The notes under the pieces are model-generated. The model saw only the letters and a list, made by a program, of their open reading frames with translations, was not told the origin of the DNA and did no database searches. Below are positions 63,181 through 64,000 of a DNA stretch of 64,000 bases, in pieces. Numbering within the stretch: the first letter of the stretch is position 1; every line of letters begins with the position of its first letter. This stretch comes from DAIDHZ01 sp035480255 (GTDB lineage Bacteria > Chlamydiota > Chlamydiia > Chlamydiales > SM23-39): the NCBI GenBank assembly GCA_964630875.1, contig CAZVXF010000004.1:5294-69293 (forward strand), read 5' to 3'. The translations under genes were made by a program, and so were the position numbers.

Positions 63181-63894
63181 TCAAACGAAAACAGGCGACA
63201 ATCCGTCGAGATGTCCAGGACAAGAAATGTGTTTCAAATATTCGATTTTTTGAACTACATTTCGGATTTTGTCTCTGACTTTTTCTAAAAATGAGACATT
63301 CGACGCAATGAGATGAATTTTCACTCCATTTTCTTGCGTTAATTGGGGTGTAAATATTCTAAACTGAGGAATCTTATTATATTTTTCCCAGCATCCTGTC
63401 TGAAAATCTAAAACACCATTCTGTAATTTTTCTAGAATTGTTTGATCTTCTTCTTTTGAATGGCAATGACAGCAAGGACCCAGCGGATGCGCGCGGTATT
63501 GAATTTCTTGGCTTTTTTCCTTAGGTAGGCAAATGACAAATAAATTCCCGATTCTTGAATCATCTTCAGCCTTCACTTCTAACACTCTGTCTGCTAATCG
63601 GCTCGATTGATCACTATCTAAATCTTTTTGAAATGACTGTAATATCGCTTCAATAAACTGCTTAGATGGGTAAAACATATTCATATTATTTGCTAAAAAG
63701 AATAACGCCGACTCATAGGACTGATTGTTATAAAAGTAACCATCCACAGAAATTAAATCTTCGCGAGTGAAGATATCGTGATCATTAACGAAAATTGCGT
63801 CAGAGTAGTGTCTAATATCCCAACATCTAGTGAATTGCGGCATTCTAAGAAACTCATATTGACTGACATCAAGCGTTGGATTTTGAGACTTCAT
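63181..63894 (-). CDS. hypothetical protein, possibly 5'-truncated
   Basis: A 237-residue protein starting MKSQNPTLDVSQYEFLRMPQF. It has no clear membrane segment; a Cys/His-rich patch (PCCHCH, ~144) could bind metal. The reading frame stays open for ~28 codons before the ATG with protein-like sequence (SSWIIFPELVKAL), so the true N-terminus may have been cut off by the mobile-element end that lies immediately upstream. No family is recognised. Confidence 0.55.
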   Translation of the reverse strand: MKSQNPTLDVSQYEFLRMPQFTRCWDIRHYSDAIFVNDHDIFTREDLISVDGYFYNNQSYESALFFLANNMNMFYPSKQFIEAILQSFQKDLDSDQSSRLADRVLEVKAEDDSRIGNLFVICLPKEKSQEIQYRAHPLGPCCHCHSKEEDQTILEKLQNGVLDFQTGCWEKYNKIPQFRIFTPQLTQENGVKIHLIASNVSFLEKVRDKIRNVVQKIEYLKHISCPGHLDGLSPVFV

Positions 63895-63940
63895 TAAAGC
63901 TTTGACAAGCTCAGGGAAAATAATCCAGGAGGACGTCTGC

Positions 63941-64000
63941 GAATGAGTGACTGCTCCCTCGCCTAAAGGCGAAGGCTTCTAGGGATTGCTCCCAGGCCAT
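63941..64000 (-). mobile_element. right end of an IS200/IS605-type (tnpB) element, partial
   Basis: On the minus strand the window edge reads into a hairpin with an 8-bp stem and TTTA loop (63956-63975), of the form CCTTCGCC-TTTA-GGCGAGGG, followed by GAGCAGTCAC. This closely matches the hallmark right end and guide-RNA hairpin of IS605-family tnpB elements. A frame running from the edge (MAWEQSLEAFAFRRG...) resembles TnpB read-through. The tnpB gene itself would lie beyond 64000. Confidence 0.65.

Overview
The window comes from an environmental chlamydia (Chlamydiae, Parachlamydiales-like), an obligate intracellular bacterium that probably lives in protists. This assignment is an inference from gene content. 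It rests on an NTT-type ADP/ATP translocase (7.0 kb), a double-length UvrA of about 1,857 residues with four ABC domains (22.7-28.3 kb), the leuS-kdtA pair lying close to a PPi-dependent phosphofructokinase, and several proteins of eukaryotic or effector type. Several genes are unusual next to the pathogenic Chlamydiaceae: glutaminyl-tRNA synthetase, a LigD-type repair ligase, RtcB with archease, and PagL.

Layout. 0-6.5 kb: a truncated exported protein, a first palindromic mobile element, an outer-membrane protein, DUF192, a dicarboxylate symporter, cold-shock protein, DUF892, DUF155 and an HExxGH membrane protein. 6.5-11.6 kb: an exported MsrB, the ATP/ADP translocase, an Ala-rich MORN-repeat protein and class I aldolase. 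11.6-22.4 kb: a perfect hairpin between divergent genes, rimO-rlmI, a ubiquitin-specific protease (USP)-type deubiquitinase tail-to-tail with a GH15 glucoamylase and azoreductase, oligopeptide permeases, a repeat protein and GDPD. 22.4-35.1 kb: a nested repeat, the giant uvrA, a pgm-glgP operon and a glnS-mscS operon. 35.2-40.8 kb: patatin phospholipase, a 2H-phosphoesterase/archease fusion followed by rtcB, a second outer-membrane paralogue and an alpha/beta hydrolase. 40.9-47.6 kb: PagL, a run of secreted or Inc-like proteins sharing an RVPVG motif, a zinc-ribbon protein, LicD, an amino-acid permease, a methyltransferase and a local tandem duplication. 47.5-54 kb: ABC-F, glmS, an AsmA-like protein and a disordered Ser-rich protein. 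54-64 kb: a helical hypothetical protein, two CAT-anticodon tRNAs, leuS-kdtA, a two-gene LigD, PFP, and a hypothetical gene next to what looks like the right end of an IS200/IS605 element at the window edge.

How the genes fit together. pgm, glgP and GH15 form a polyglucan-degradation set that feeds the aldolase and PPi-PFK. glmS, kdtA, PagL, LicD and the AsmA-like protein concern the envelope. The archease fusion and RtcB form an RNA-repair operon; LigD and UvrA repair DNA. The deubiquitinase, MORN protein, patatin, bilobed membrane protein and Ser-rich protein are candidate host-interaction factors. Short TA-flanked palindromic elements with GAGGGAATTGCAAAACTC ends are scattered through the intergenic spaces.
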